Shown: piece after piece, positions 51,210-60,750 of the stretch | Numbering within the stretch: the stretch's first letter is position 1 | Layout: each line of letters opens with the position of its first letter | NCBI RefSeq assembly: GCF_043099315.1 | Contig: NZ_CP170746.1 | Length of the DNA: 64,000 nt | Direction: 5' to 3' (one strand) | Source: Chlorogloeopsis fritschii | GTDB lineage: Bacteria; Cyanobacteriota; Cyanobacteriia; Cyanobacteriales; Nostocaceae | Position numbers and translations under genes: made by a program | The notes under the pieces: generated by a model | Databases searched by the model: none | The model's input: the letters and a program-made list of their open reading frames with translations, nothing else | What the model was told of the DNA's origin: nothing

Positions 51210-52070
51210 CTAACCGTTAACTACTACACCACCATTCGGATGTAATACTTGTCCGGACATATAAGAAGCATCATCTGATGCTAAAAATACATAACTGGGT
51301 GCAATTTCTTCTGGTTGTCCTGCTCGTTGCATTGGCACTTGTTTGCCGAAATTTGCAACTTTATCTTCTGGAAAAGTAGCGGGTATTAAAGGAGTCCAAA
51401 TTGGCCCAGGAGCTACAGCATTAACGCGAATCCCCTTTTCTACTAAACTTTCTGATAAGGAACGAGTAAAGGCAACGATCGCTCCTTTTGTGGAAGAGTA
51501 GTCAAGCAATTGTGGGCTACCTTTATAAGCTGTGACTGAGGTGGTGTTAATGATAGCGCTACCTTCTTTGAGGTGCTTGATTGCTGCTTTTGTCAAGAAA
51601 AACATTGAGAAAATATTAGTACGAAAAGTTCGCTCTAGTTGGTCTTTACTAATATCTTCGATACTTTTTTGGGGATGTTGTTCGGCAGCATTATTAACAA
51701 GAATGTCGAGTTTACCAAACTCATCGACTGTTTGTTGCACTAGCTGCTGACAAAAGGTTTCATCGCCAATATCACCGGCTACAGTTACCGCACGTCGCCC
51801 TTGTGCTTCCACTAAATGTTTAGTTTCTTTAGCATCATCGTGTTCATTTAGGTATGCGATCGCTACATCCGCCCCTTCTTTAGCAAAAGCGATCGCCACA
51901 GCACGACCAATACCACTATCTCCACCAGTAATCAATGCTACTTTATTTTTTAACTTGCCACTTCCCTGATACTGTGAATCTTCAGCTTTGGGTTTTGGCG
52001 TCATTTCTGATTCAATACCCGGTTGCTGTGCTTGTTGCTGTGGAGGTTGTAGAGTTTGTTCTTCTGGCAT
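51210..52070 (-). CDS. Short-chain dehydrogenase/reductase (YghA-like)
   Basis: A 286-residue NAD(P)-dependent classical SDR. A Pro/Gln-rich N-terminus (about 1-35) precedes the Rossmann motif ALITGGDSGIGRAVAIAF. The substrate site shows NNAAEQHPQ, IINTTSVTAYKGSPQLLDYSSTKGAIV (Ser-Tyr-Lys triad) and VAPGPIWTPLIPATF. This is the YghA/YhdF branch, linked to general stress in other bacteria; the substrate is unknown. It is cytoplasmic. Length is normal. Confidence 0.93.
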   Translation of the reverse strand: MPEEQTLQPPQQQAQQPGIESEMTPKPKAEDSQYQGSGKLKNKVALITGGDSGIGRAVAIAFAKEGADVAIAYLNEHDDAKETKHLVEAQGRRAVTVAGDIGDETFCQQLVQQTVDEFGKLDILVNNAAEQHPQKSIEDISKDQLERTFRTNIFSMFFLTKAAIKHLKEGSAIINTTSVTAYKGSPQLLDYSSTKGAIVAFTRSLSESLVEKGIRVNAVAPGPIWTPLIPATFPEDKVANFGKQVPMQRAGQPEEIAPSYVFLASDDASYMSGQVLHPNGGVVVNG

Positions 52071-52116
52071 ATATCATTCCTGATAAATTGACAAAGTAGT
52101 TATTAGTTAGTGGTTC

Positions 52117-52180
52117 GTAGGGGCGGGTTTTACTGACTATCTTTGGGTTGAAACAGACAATTTATCTTTTAAACCCGCCC
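52117..52180. repeat. GGGCGGGTTT hairpin repeat, copy 1
   Basis: GTAGGGGCGGGTTTT and AAACCCGCCC flank 'actgactatctttgggttga'-type sequence, the whole about 64 bp. Copies 2 and 3 are at 52239 and 54605. Each has flanking 'ctaactactaac' or 'tagtgggtagtgg' short repeats. Confidence 0.75.
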
Positions 52181-52238
52181 GACTTGGTGGTTAGTGGGTA
52201 GTGGGTAGTGGATAATAGGTAATAAACTACTAACTACT

Positions 52239-52305
52239 GTACGGGCGGGTTTTGTTGATTATATGAAGGTTCAAACCGACGATTTATCTTCATAAACCCG
52301 CTCCT
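52239..52305. repeat. GGGCGGGTTT hairpin repeat, copy 2
   Basis: GTACGGGCGGGTTTTG at the left and AAACCCGCTCCTAC at the right, about 67 bp. The shared interior contains 'gacgatttatctt', as in copies 1 ('gacaatttatctt') and 3 ('gatgatttatctt'). Confidence 0.75.
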
Positions 52306-52336
52306 ACTAACTACTAACCAATTACACTTTCACAAC

Positions 52337-52370
52337 TAAACCTTGGATCGAAAATTCAATCCAAGGTTTA
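52337..52370. terminator. Strong hairpin before the PGM1-type ligase gene
   Basis: TAAACCTTGGAT (52337-52348) pairs perfectly with ATCCAAGGTTTA (52359-52370), 12 bp, followed by GATTTTG. A possible terminator for a transcript entering from the left, though the T-run is weak. The remaining stretch to 52929 is AT-rich with no gene. Confidence 0.5.
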
Positions 52371-52929
52371 GATTTTGCGTTCGCACCCGACTGCCGTTTT
52401 TGAGTTAGATTTTTAGCCCCAAATATAGGGTTGTGTGTACCAATTGCTTTCAAAGCAAAAGTACTCCCTAACAGAAGTGCTCCCCACACCTAAGCACGTT
52501 ATTTATATGACAAGGGAACATTACAACACAACTCTACCGCGATGAAGGATTTCTCCTTTCCATCTTTTTACAAATTAACTCCAATTTTGTTGTAATTTAT
52601 CACTCCAAAGTTGTAATTAAACACAAGTTATGTCAATCTTAAGTAGTAATTTAATTCATTAAATATTTGTTCTACTCAGTATTAACTTAGCAATAAAAAT
52701 AACTTTAAAACTATGAGTGTTATGATTAAATCGTGTAAATAAAAAGTAATTTTAAAGACATAGTATTTAAGTATAGACAATATGGCATATTTCTTAATGT
52801 GGAGTAGTAATTAAAAATTTGCAAAATATTAAGTCAAAGAAGTATTGCATATCGTCAGCATCTAATTATTTATTGAGATATATCTAAGATTAATAAAATT
52901 TACTTCAAGAGCAAAGCAGGGGTAGTGTG

Positions 52930-54540
52930 ATGCAAATTGTGAACATTTCTGACGGGAAAGAAACTGACCCATTTCGACTTCTTCAGTCAACTTTGCGCGA
53001 TCGCTGGCAAAATATTGAAGGCTCTACAAATAGCGATGTCGATATTTTAGTCGTTCCTTCCCTGAGCATCGACCAGCGAGAACTCAGAAAGGTTGAAGGA
53101 TACGAACACTATGAAGAGCGCTTGTTATTTTCCTTGATCCGTTTGTGGAACCCACGCAATAGGCTGATTTATGTCACTTCTGTACCACTTCATCCCAGCA
53201 TCATCGATTATTATTTACAACTGTTGCCTGGAATTCCCTTTTCTCATGCTCGCAATCGCCTGCTGCTCCTTTCCACTTATGATTCATCTCTCAAACCTTT
53301 GAGCCAAAAAATTTTAGAACGCCCCCGCTTGCTCAATCGTATTCGTCAAGCCTTAAGATTAGACAAATCATTTATGATATGCTATAATACAACATCTTTA
53401 GAATCAGAATTATCTTTAAAATTAGGTGTACCCCTGTACGCTGCCGATCCAAAATTGCAAATTTGGGGAACTAAAAGTGGCAGTAGAGAAATCTTTGCAG
53501 AAAGTGGGGTACCGCATCCAGATGGTAGCCAGAGAGTTTGGAGTGCAGAGGATTTAGCACAAGCAGCTGCCGAGTTATGGGAACGCCAACCAACCTTAAA
53601 AAGGATGGTGGTAAAGCTCAATGAAGGCATTTCGGGAGAAGGAAACGCACTGTTGGATTTAAGACCAATTGCCGAGTTTGCACCTGATGGTAATAGTTCT
53701 CATGCCCAAAGGGTAGCAGCAATTAGCGATTGTTTCCCCAAGCTACGTTTTCAAGCCAAACAAGAAACTTGGGAGAACTTTTCAGAACGAATTACCGAAT
53801 TAGGAGCAATTGTTGAAGCATTTGTGGAAGGAGAAATTAAGCGATCGCCCAGCGTGCAAGGACGGATCACACCCTTAGGAGAAGTAGAAATCCTCTCCAC
53901 CCACGACCAAATTCTCGGAGGGCCAGACGGACAAATTTATCTTGGCTGTCGTTTTCCTGCTGACAAAGCTTATCGGATACAATTACAACAATTAGGGTTG
54001 AAAGTTGGCAGAAAGCTGGCGGAAAAAGGCGCACTAGAAAGATTTGGCGTAGATTTTATTGCCGTTGATCGGGGTAATGGAGAGTGGGATTTTCAGGCAA
54101 TAGAAATTAATCTGCGCAAAGGCGGCACCACCCATCCCTTTATGACCCTAAAGTTATTAACTAACGGGCGCTATGACCTTTCCACTGGCTTATTTTACTC
54201 TCAACAAGGGCGTCCCAAATATTACATTGCTACCGACAACCTGCACAAAGAACGCTATCAAGGGCTTTTACCCAACGACTTAATGGACATTATTGCCCAA
54301 CATCGATTGCACTTTGACACTGGCACTGAAACAGGCACAGTATTCCACTTGATGGGTTGTCTTTCTCAATTTGGCAAGTTGGGATTAACCAGCATTGGCG
54401 ACTCCCCCCAACAAGCAGAAGAAATTTATAATAAAGTCGTGAAAGTCCTAGATGAAGAAACCAGCGGCAATAATAGCAGCAATTTTCCCAGTTTCTCAGA
54501 ATACACTTTTCCCACTATTTGGGATGGATTTAGTTGTTAG
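52930..54540 (+). CDS. ATP-grasp ligase, PGM1-type peptide ligase
   Basis: A 536-residue protein. The C-terminal half is an ATP-grasp fold: VKLNEGISGEGNALLDL (about 230-248), VEAFVEGEIKRSPSVQGRITPLGEVEILSTHDQILGG, and RFGVDFIAVDRGNGEWDFQAIEINLRKGGTTHPFMTLKLLTNG, with Mg ligands in EINLRKGG. The layout matches peptide ligases of the PGM1 group, which join amino acids or peptides by ATP-driven amide bonds. The N-terminal half (about 1-190) is partly conserved and lacks a named domain. Substrates unknown. The ATG at 52930 follows AGGGG, with a GTG just before it. Confidence 0.85.
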   Translation: MQIVNISDGKETDPFRLLQSTLRDRWQNIEGSTNSDVDILVVPSLSIDQRELRKVEGYEHYEERLLFSLIRLWNPRNRLIYVTSVPLHPSIIDYYLQLLPGIPFSHARNRLLLLSTYDSSLKPLSQKILERPRLLNRIRQALRLDKSFMICYNTTSLESELSLKLGVPLYAADPKLQIWGTKSGSREIFAESGVPHPDGSQRVWSAEDLAQAAAELWERQPTLKRMVVKLNEGISGEGNALLDLRPIAEFAPDGNSSHAQRVAAISDCFPKLRFQAKQETWENFSERITELGAIVEAFVEGEIKRSPSVQGRITPLGEVEILSTHDQILGGPDGQIYLGCRFPADKAYRIQLQQLGLKVGRKLAEKGALERFGVDFIAVDRGNGEWDFQAIEINLRKGGTTHPFMTLKLLTNGRYDLSTGLFYSQQGRPKYYIATDNLHKERYQGLLPNDLMDIIAQHRLHFDTGTETGTVFHLMGCLSQFGKLGLTSIGDSPQQAEEIYNKVVKVLDEETSGNNSSNFPSFSEYTFPTIWDGFSC

Positions 54541-54604
54541 TTAGTGGATAGTGGATAGTGGATAGTGGTTAATAACCAACTCTACCTACCAACTACTAAC
54601 TACT

Positions 54605-54671
54605 GTACGGGCGGGTTTGGGTAATTATCTTTCGGCTAAAACTGATGATTTATCTTCTAAACCCGCCCCTA
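54605..54671. repeat. GGGCGGGTTT hairpin repeat, copy 3
   Basis: GTACGGGCGGGTTTGGG and AAACCCGCCCCTAC flank 'taattatctttcggctaaaactgatgatttatctt'. Same family as 52117 and 52239, also in a spacer with 'actaactactaac' repeats between the ligase and kinase genes. Confidence 0.75.
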
Positions 54672-54737
54672 CTAACTACTAACTACTAACCAATCCCCAA
54701 TTTCCAATCCCCGATCCTCATTTGTGTATTAGCGGTT

Positions 54738-56489
54738 GTGTCTAACAAGAGCGCGGTTCACTGCATAAATCCAAACTGTCTACGTCCCTATCCCCAACCT
54801 TGGGGAAACAAGTTTTGCAACAGCTGTGGTGCGCCCTTAGAGCTGATAGATCGCTATGTGCCTACGGCGCGTTTAGGATCGGGAGGTTTTGCCCAAATTT
54901 ATACTGTATGGGATCAAAAAACGCAAACAGAAAAGGTGCTAAAGGTGTTGGTAGAAGATTCACCTAAGGCGTTAGAATTATTTGCCCAAGAAGCAGCGGT
55001 TTTAAGCTGTTTGCGACATCCAGGTGTTCCCAAAATAGATCCTGATGGTTATTTTCAACGCTATTGGTCTGATTCTCAAAGACAGCTAAATCTGCCTTGT
55101 TTGGTAATGGAAAAAATTAACGGGCAGACGCTGGAAAACATCTTACAAACCTATTATCCTCAAGGATGTCCCCAAGAACTGGTATTTGATTGGTTAACCC
55201 AAGCCACAGACATCTTACAGCACTTACACCAGCGCAATATCATTCATCGTGACATCAAACCTTCTAACTTAATGCTGCGTCATTCGGCGTCGGTGGCAGG
55301 GGAACAGTTAGTATTAATCGATTTTGGTGGGGCAAAACAATTTGAAAGGGCAAATCTTGGTTCGGAAGCCCGATCTACAAAATTGTTTTCTTCTGGCTAC
55401 AGTCCACCAGAACAAATTGCTGGTATTAATATTGGACCTGCGGCTGATTTTTATGCCCTCGGCCGGACAATGATTGAATTATTGACGGGCAAACATCCGG
55501 CAGATTTAGAAGATCCGCTCACAGGAGAATTTAGTTGGCGCAGGCAAGCCAATGTTCATCCGCTGTTTGCAGACTTGCTGGATGAAATGGTAAAGGAGGA
55601 TGCGCGATCGCGTCCAGCAAATACGGCTATTGTGCAAAGACGCTTGGCACAAATTTCTGGTGCATTATCCAGCAATGTTGGGCACCCTAGCCGCCAATTT
55701 ACTCCTTCTGTACGCACAACTGCACCAGCTCCGATTTCAACATTTTTCTTAAAGCTCGAAAAAACTCTTCAACGAGCAGTTAATAATTCTACTAATACAG
55801 TAAGAAAAATTATAGTTTTTATATTTCAGGCGATCGTCCAGGTAATCCGAGCCTGTCTAGATACGATTTGGTCAATGCTTGTAACTTGTATTGGTGCTGG
55901 CATAGGTACAATTACTGGCTATTTCTTAGCATATAGGACAACATGGGGAGCAGAAGTTGGCGAACTTTTGTCTAAGCAACTAACTGTGTTACTGGCGAAT
56001 AATCAACCTGTATTGGGTTCAGAAATTCTGGTATTTGCAGGTGCTGGTTTCGGAACTGCATGGGGATTGACAGTAGCGGGAGGTTACGGGCAAAGACGGC
56101 GGCTTTTAGTTGCATCACTAATGGGCATAATTAGCTATAGCTTCGGTTGGTTTATTTTGCAATTATTCACACCCAAAGATAGTGGTGAGGGTTTGGTAGG
56201 ATTAATTTTGGCTGCCGTTTCCCTGTTCACTTTGGGATTAGGTCTTCGTAGCCATCAAATAGTTCACGCTGTTATTGCCGCCTTTGGTACTGCTATTCCA
56301 TTTGCACTTTTGATGAGTTTGGGGATTTCATCAAGTTTGTTCGACTTGTTTCGCCCTACTGATAATTGGCAAGAGTTGTGGCTAAAGATTGCCTTTTTTG
56401 GCTTTATTGGTATTTTTATTAGTTTCTGGCTGGGAGTGAGTTACTACCTAATTGTCCCTGGTTTGCGTTTATTGGGCTGGCGTAAATAA
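54738..56489 (+). CDS. Zinc-ribbon Ser/Thr protein kinase with membrane domain
   Basis: A 583-residue protein. An N-terminal Cys4 zinc ribbon (HCINPNCLRPYPQPWGNKFCNSCGAP) precedes a Hanks-type kinase domain (about 40-305; LGSGGFAQIYTVW, KVLKVLV Lys, NIIHRDIKPSNLM, LIDFGGAKQF, TKLFSSGYSPPEQIAG). The region from about 375 on has five or six membrane helices (GAGIGTITGYFLAYRT, LVFAGAGFGTAWGLTVAG). The catalytic residues look intact. It is a cyanobacterial Spk-type kinase with an unknown membrane-sensed signal. The GTG at 54738 is assumed. It lies 200 bp behind the ligase gene. Confidence 0.92.
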   Translation: MSNKSAVHCINPNCLRPYPQPWGNKFCNSCGAPLELIDRYVPTARLGSGGFAQIYTVWDQKTQTEKVLKVLVEDSPKALELFAQEAAVLSCLRHPGVPKIDPDGYFQRYWSDSQRQLNLPCLVMEKINGQTLENILQTYYPQGCPQELVFDWLTQATDILQHLHQRNIIHRDIKPSNLMLRHSASVAGEQLVLIDFGGAKQFERANLGSEARSTKLFSSGYSPPEQIAGINIGPAADFYALGRTMIELLTGKHPADLEDPLTGEFSWRRQANVHPLFADLLDEMVKEDARSRPANTAIVQRRLAQISGALSSNVGHPSRQFTPSVRTTAPAPISTFFLKLEKTLQRAVNNSTNTVRKIIVFIFQAIVQVIRACLDTIWSMLVTCIGAGIGTITGYFLAYRTTWGAEVGELLSKQLTVLLANNQPVLGSEILVFAGAGFGTAWGLTVAGGYGQRRRLLVASLMGIISYSFGWFILQLFTPKDSGEGLVGLILAAVSLFTLGLGLRSHQIVHAVIAAFGTAIPFALLMSLGISSSLFDLFRPTDNWQELWLKIAFFGFIGIFISFWLGVSYYLIVPGLRLLGWRK

Positions 56490-56505
56490 ATCAATATGCC
56501 AATCA

Positions 56506-56544
56506 ATATCCCCCTCGTCGCTGGTTCACCGACTTGGGGGATAT
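56506..56544. other. Hairpin after the kinase gene
   Basis: ATATCCCCC (56506-56514) pairs perfectly with GGGGGATAT (56536-56544), and the CGTCG inside can pair partly with CGACT. It follows the kinase stop by 17 bp and may cap its transcript, although no T-run follows. Confidence 0.45.
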
Positions 56545-57152
56545 CATAATTAGCTGTCTATATAGTTTCGGTATAATTCGTTCTCGATGACTCTATTTTA
56601 AGAACTACTACTAATTTTGACTAGCTAAAATATTGATGTATAAGGTACTTTTACAGTTTCTTTATTGCGACTTCATACTTTATGATTCTAAATCTAAGTA
56701 ATCCTAAATTATCTTTTGTATGGACTAATTTTGGCAAGATTTTACTTTGAGGAAATGGAATTTATTTATAATTTTTTAATCTTTTTATCATAAAAGCTTT
56801 GTGTAATTTTGCCTAGCCTGCAAATTATAATTTACATTATTTTTACTTTTTCTTTAATAATAATTTATACTGACTAATTTTCTAACGAGTCTGATTATGC
56901 TATCCAAACGTAATTTACCTTTGAGTGTTCACTGCTTAACTGAGTCTTCTCAAATCACAGAGTTCAGTAAGCTGAAAAACATTTAGGCTTGATGTTGTAA
57001 TCAGCCTAAACTCTTGTGGGGTAGGCTGTTCAGCCCGCTCATGCTATACCGCTTAAATGTAGAACAGCTTACGCTCTGCTGTAGTGGATTAAGAGCGATC
57101 TATTCCTTAACATTTCTTTATCATTAAACAAAGTGCGTCATTGAATTGAAAA
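56545..57152. other. AT-rich intergenic stretch, no gene found
   Basis: About 600 bases, poor in GC, with long T-rich runs (56700-56880). Near 57015-57105 it carries 'gtagaacagcttacgctctgctgtag'-like inverted sequence. No ORF or conserved element is recognised. The promoter of the broken M20 gene must be in the last 100 bases. Confidence 0.45.
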
Positions 57153-58335
57153 ATGCTTAACCGTATTAAAGATTTAGCAATAACACTCGCTCCCCGCTTA
57201 ATAGAAATTCGCCGTCATATCCACTCTCACCCAGAACTCAGCGGGCAGGAGTACCAAACAGCTGCCTTCGTAGCTGGTGTGTTATCTTCTAACGCTCTTC
57301 ATGTACGGGAGGGAGTAGGTAAAACTGGTGTGATTGGAGAATTGCAAGGTACTGGTAAAGACGATCGCATTTTGGCAATTCGTACTGATATGGATGCTCT
57401 ACCAATTCAAGAGCGCACTGGTTTGGAGTTTGCTTCTCGTGTCCAAGGTTTGATGCACGCTTGCGGTCATGATGTTCATACCACAGTGGGCTTGGGAACC
57501 GCAATGGTACTATCTCAACTTGCAGAGGAGTTGCCTGGGAAAATACGATTTTTATTTCAGCCAGCAGAGGAAATTGCTCAAGGTGCCAACTGGATGGTAA
57601 CTGATGGAGCAATGGAGGGAGTGAGTGGAGTATTGGGTATTCATGTTTTCCCCTCTATCCCTGCTGGTTCAATTGGCGTGCGTTACGGCGCACTGACAGC
57701 CGCAGCTCGACGATCTAGAAATTATTATCTTGGGAGAATCGGGACATGGTGCTCGTCCCCATGAGGCAATTGATGCAATTTGGATTGCTGCGCAAGTCAT
57801 CACTACACTCCAACAAGCAATTAGCCGGACACAGAACCCTTTACGTCCTGTAGTGTTGAGTATAGGGCAGATTAGTGGAGGCAGAGCGCCAAATGTGATT
57901 GCCGATCGAGTGCAGTTGTTGGGAACCGTGCGATCGCTCCATCCCGAAACTCGTGCTAATTTACCAAATTGGATTGAAAAAATTGTTGCTAGCGTCTGCA
58001 ATTCCTACGGTGCCAAATACCAAGTGAATTATCGCCAGGGTGTACCCAGCGTTCAAAATGATTACTTTCTTACCCAATTGTTGCAATCAGGAGCAGAAGA
58101 AGCTTGGGGAAGCGATCGCGTGCAAGTCTTACCAGAGCCTTCCCTTGGTGCTGAAGATTTTTCCGTTTATTTAGAAAAAGCTCCCGGTTCTATGTTCCGC
58201 CTGGGTGTAGGTTTCACAGATAGAGTCATTAACTACCCATTACATCATCCTCAATTTGAAGTTGATGAATCTGCTATCATCACTGGTGTTGTGACTATGG
58301 CATACACAGCTTACAAATATTGGCAGGCAAACTAA
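57153..58335 (+). pseudogene. M20 family amidohydrolase, broken by a one-base insertion
   Basis: Read 57153-57710 gives the first half (RRHIHSHPELSGQEYQTA, LAIRTDMDALPIQERTG, MHACGHDVHTTVGLG, FLFQPAEEIAQGA), and 57709-58335 the second (GESGHGARPHEAIDAIW, LGAEDFSVYLEKAPGSMF, NYPLHHPQFEVDESAI) in another frame. At about 57708 one extra C (GCAGCT-C-GACGAT) breaks the frame, which without it reads TAAADDLEIIILGESGHG. The metal ligands of an M20D peptidase/amidohydrolase are all there. It is either a true pseudogene or a sequencing error. Full length would be about 393 residues, normal. Confidence 0.85.
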
Positions 58336-58389
58336 ACTTTAGTCTGTAAAATTTTAATCTAAAATTTATTCTTTGTTGACTCGTCATTT

Positions 58390-58417
58390 AAGAGGGAAAA
58401 GCACAGTTTTTCCTCTT
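58390..58417 (+). terminator. Hairpin with T-tract after the M20 gene
   Basis: AAGAGGGAAAA (58390-58400) pairs with TTTTTCCTCTT, with the loop 'gcacag'. The T-tract lies in the second arm. Possible terminator for the amidohydrolase gene. Confidence 0.55.
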
Positions 58418-58565
58418 CTAGCGGGTTTTTAACCATGAGTTAAATTAGGTAAAGTAAGATGAATTTTACCAGTAATTTCTATAACATAGACTACTAGAAC
58501 TACACTGAAAAAATAAACAAAAGGTTTTTCATATCCAAGACTTTTAAATGATGGAGGATGTGAGC

Positions 58566-59225
58566 ATGAGTGCAACAACCAAATTAAAAGATGTAGTGAA
58601 AGGAATTCTTCCAGAACGCATTGTTTGGCAAATACAAAGTCTTCTACATGAGATGGCAACTCGAAAGTTGCGCGGATTAGAGTTTCATTTAAACCATCCG
58701 GATCGGTTGGTACTTGAAGATAACATCATTCCTTACTTTGTTGCTCATAGTGAGTTCAATAAAATTCTTTTTGTAGGCTGTGAATGGTTCACAAAACCAT
58801 ACGAAAAATACTTTAAAAATAAAGAGTACTGGACAATAGAAATTGATCCTGGTAAAGCTAAATATGGTTCAAGAAAGCATCATATTATAGACCCACTCCA
58901 AAATCTCAGCCATCATGTTGAAGATAATTATTTTGATTTAATCTTTTACAATGGAGTATTTGGATTTGGAATCAATACGAAAGAGGATACAGAAGAATCA
59001 TTTTGGCAGTGTTTTCAATGTTTGCGTCCCGGTGGAGTTTTAGTGTTTGGTTGGAATGATAAGCCTGAGTATAAACCTTTTCCTGTGATTGAAGAGTGTG
59101 AGAATTTAAAAAGGTTTCAACCTTATATCTTCCCTCCTTTTGCAGCTACAGAATATACAGTTGAGGACGATCGCTTTGAATATGGGCACAGATTTAACTT
59201 TTACACTAAACCCGTGACAGCGTAG
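58566..59225 (+). CDS. Class I SAM-dependent methyltransferase
   Basis: About 219 residues, with a Rossmann-type core: KILFVGCEWFTKPYEKYF (SAM-binding GxxxxT-like loop), YWTIEIDPGKAKYG (acidic loop), YFDLIFYNGVFGFGINT (motif IV) and CFQCLRPGGVLVFGWND (motif V/VI). The N-terminal helix region has no named domain. Substrate unknown; similar proteins often sit near glycan genes. The ATG at 58566 is chosen because GGAGG lies eight bases upstream; earlier ATGs at 58548 and 58551 are less likely. Confidence 0.8.
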   Translation: MSATTKLKDVVKGILPERIVWQIQSLLHEMATRKLRGLEFHLNHPDRLVLEDNIIPYFVAHSEFNKILFVGCEWFTKPYEKYFKNKEYWTIEIDPGKAKYGSRKHHIIDPLQNLSHHVEDNYFDLIFYNGVFGFGINTKEDTEESFWQCFQCLRPGGVLVFGWNDKPEYKPFPVIEECENLKRFQPYIFPPFAATEYTVEDDRFEYGHRFNFYTKPVTA

Positions 59226-59248
59226 GTACAGATAATAAGTGATGATAC

Positions 59249-59279
59249 AAAAACTCCCAACACTGTGTGTCGGGAGTTA
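59249..59279 (-). terminator. Rho-independent terminator for the hemerythrin-domain gene
   Basis: Read on the minus strand, AACTCCC (59278-59272) pairs with GGGAGTT (59258-59252) around a 13-base loop and is followed by TTT. It lies 145 bp past the stop of the gene at 59422, in its direction. The T-tract is on that side only. Confidence 0.65.
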
Positions 59280-59421
59280 CAATACAAACCCAGCAAGTGG
59301 CATTCAGCACTAAAATCACATTCGGATATTAAGATTCAGTAAATGAGGAAAAAAGCAAAGTATTTTTACCTTTTTCCTTTTCTAGCTGTGATTGCTTTCC
59401 GATGAGGAAAACAAAGCTCTA

Positions 59422-60474
59422 TTACTTAGACGCTGCACCCTGTTTACCCAGTCTCTCTTGAATTTTCTGTTTGGCAGCTTTGAATTGAGTAGCTAGTTGT
59501 TCGCTTTGATCACTGCTTAAGTTATTGCGAATAGCAGCGAACATTGTGCTTTCTTCTTGACGAATATGATCGCCTACAGCATCCATTAGCTGTCTAACTT
59601 TATCTTTGAATTGAGATGAAGAGGGATCGTTAGCCTTAATTTCCTCTAACATCCGCTTCATTTCAGCTTGCTCGTCATACAATTCTTGAGTGTCACCTTC
59701 ACCGTAGAAAGGACGTACTCTTGGGTATACGACTTCTTCTTCAGCTTCAGCGTGAGCAGTTAGATCCTTATAAATTTGACCGAAGTATTCTTGGATCTTT
59801 TGTGGATCGTTGCTTGCCAACAGCTCGGTGAACAGGGTATTTACCTTGTTGTGATCCAGGCGGATAACATCCTGGACATTCATATCACTTTTATCAGAGG
59901 TTTGGGTAACAGCACTACCGAATACACCGCTCAATGCTGCCATTGCATCTTGCACACGTCCCCAGATACCTTGATCTGCTTCTTGTCCTGTTAATTCACG
60001 AACACCCAAAACCTCTAAAATACCTTTGAGTTGCTCTTGGTGAGCACGGTTTTCAAAGTTAACAGTATTTAAAGGCCCGATCGCCATCATGACGTCAGCA
60101 CCGACTTTTTGAGCCGCCTTATGAACTGTTAAGCCGGACATTACTTGTTGGTGCTTCAGCAATTCATGCTGAAATACTTTTTCGTATGTGTTTAATTCAG
60201 AGCCTTGCATCAATTGCTGAACTTTTTTAACCATCTCAGAAATGGTTTTGTCAGGCTCGGCTTGAATACCGTACTGCACATTCACAGTTTCCAGAATGCC
60301 CATATTTTTATTGTCATCATCGAGCATTTTCTGGATGCGATTGCGAATTTCGTTATCAGAAATCTCTTTCAAAAATTGTTGCTCATTGTTGATAATCAAC
60401 TTTTGAATTTCTTTCATATCTGCCAACTTTTTGGCAATAGCAGTACGTTTAGTATCGTCTAAAGTTGTTACCAT
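59422..60474 (-). CDS. Hemerythrin HHE domain-containing protein, two-part
   Basis: A 350-residue protein. The C-terminal part (about 205-330) is a hemerythrin-like helical bundle: IRLDHNKVNTLFTELL, LTAHAEAEEEVVYPRV, DEQAEMKRMLEEI and VGDHIRQEESTMFAAIR. One expected His ligand of the third helix seems to be Gln (DEQAEMK, usually EH). The N-terminal part (about 1-200) is an alpha-helical region (LADMKEIQKLIINNEQQFLKEI, TYEKVFQHELLKHQQVM) that resembles ferritin-like DUF892 patterns but is not clear. Probably cytoplasmic, involved in oxygen or iron handling or stress. Confidence 0.75.
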   Translation of the reverse strand: MVTTLDDTKRTAIAKKLADMKEIQKLIINNEQQFLKEISDNEIRNRIQKMLDDDNKNMGILETVNVQYGIQAEPDKTISEMVKKVQQLMQGSELNTYEKVFQHELLKHQQVMSGLTVHKAAQKVGADVMMAIGPLNTVNFENRAHQEQLKGILEVLGVRELTGQEADQGIWGRVQDAMAALSGVFGSAVTQTSDKSDMNVQDVIRLDHNKVNTLFTELLASNDPQKIQEYFGQIYKDLTAHAEAEEEVVYPRVRPFYGEGDTQELYDEQAEMKRMLEEIKANDPSSSQFKDKVRQLMDAVGDHIRQEESTMFAAIRNNLSSDQSEQLATQFKAAKQKIQERLGKQGAASK

Positions 60475-60750
60475 CTTTAGTTCTCCTCTAACAAACTTTA
60501 ATTGTTTGTATTTTCAACACTTTCAAGGTTGACATATTGTTTCAGAGCACTCCATCTTTCTTTTGAGCGATAACCCCGAAACCAAGGATATAAAAATTTC
60601 AATTTTCAGGATAATTTTTACAAGCGAATCGCATTTATACTTTTAGATAGATAACTGCTAAAACGACACTCCACCGTCGGGTAGATAAATTTTTATTTTT
60701 GCTTTTCTAGATTGGCTTCAGGATATTTAAAGAGAGGAGATCCGATCATA

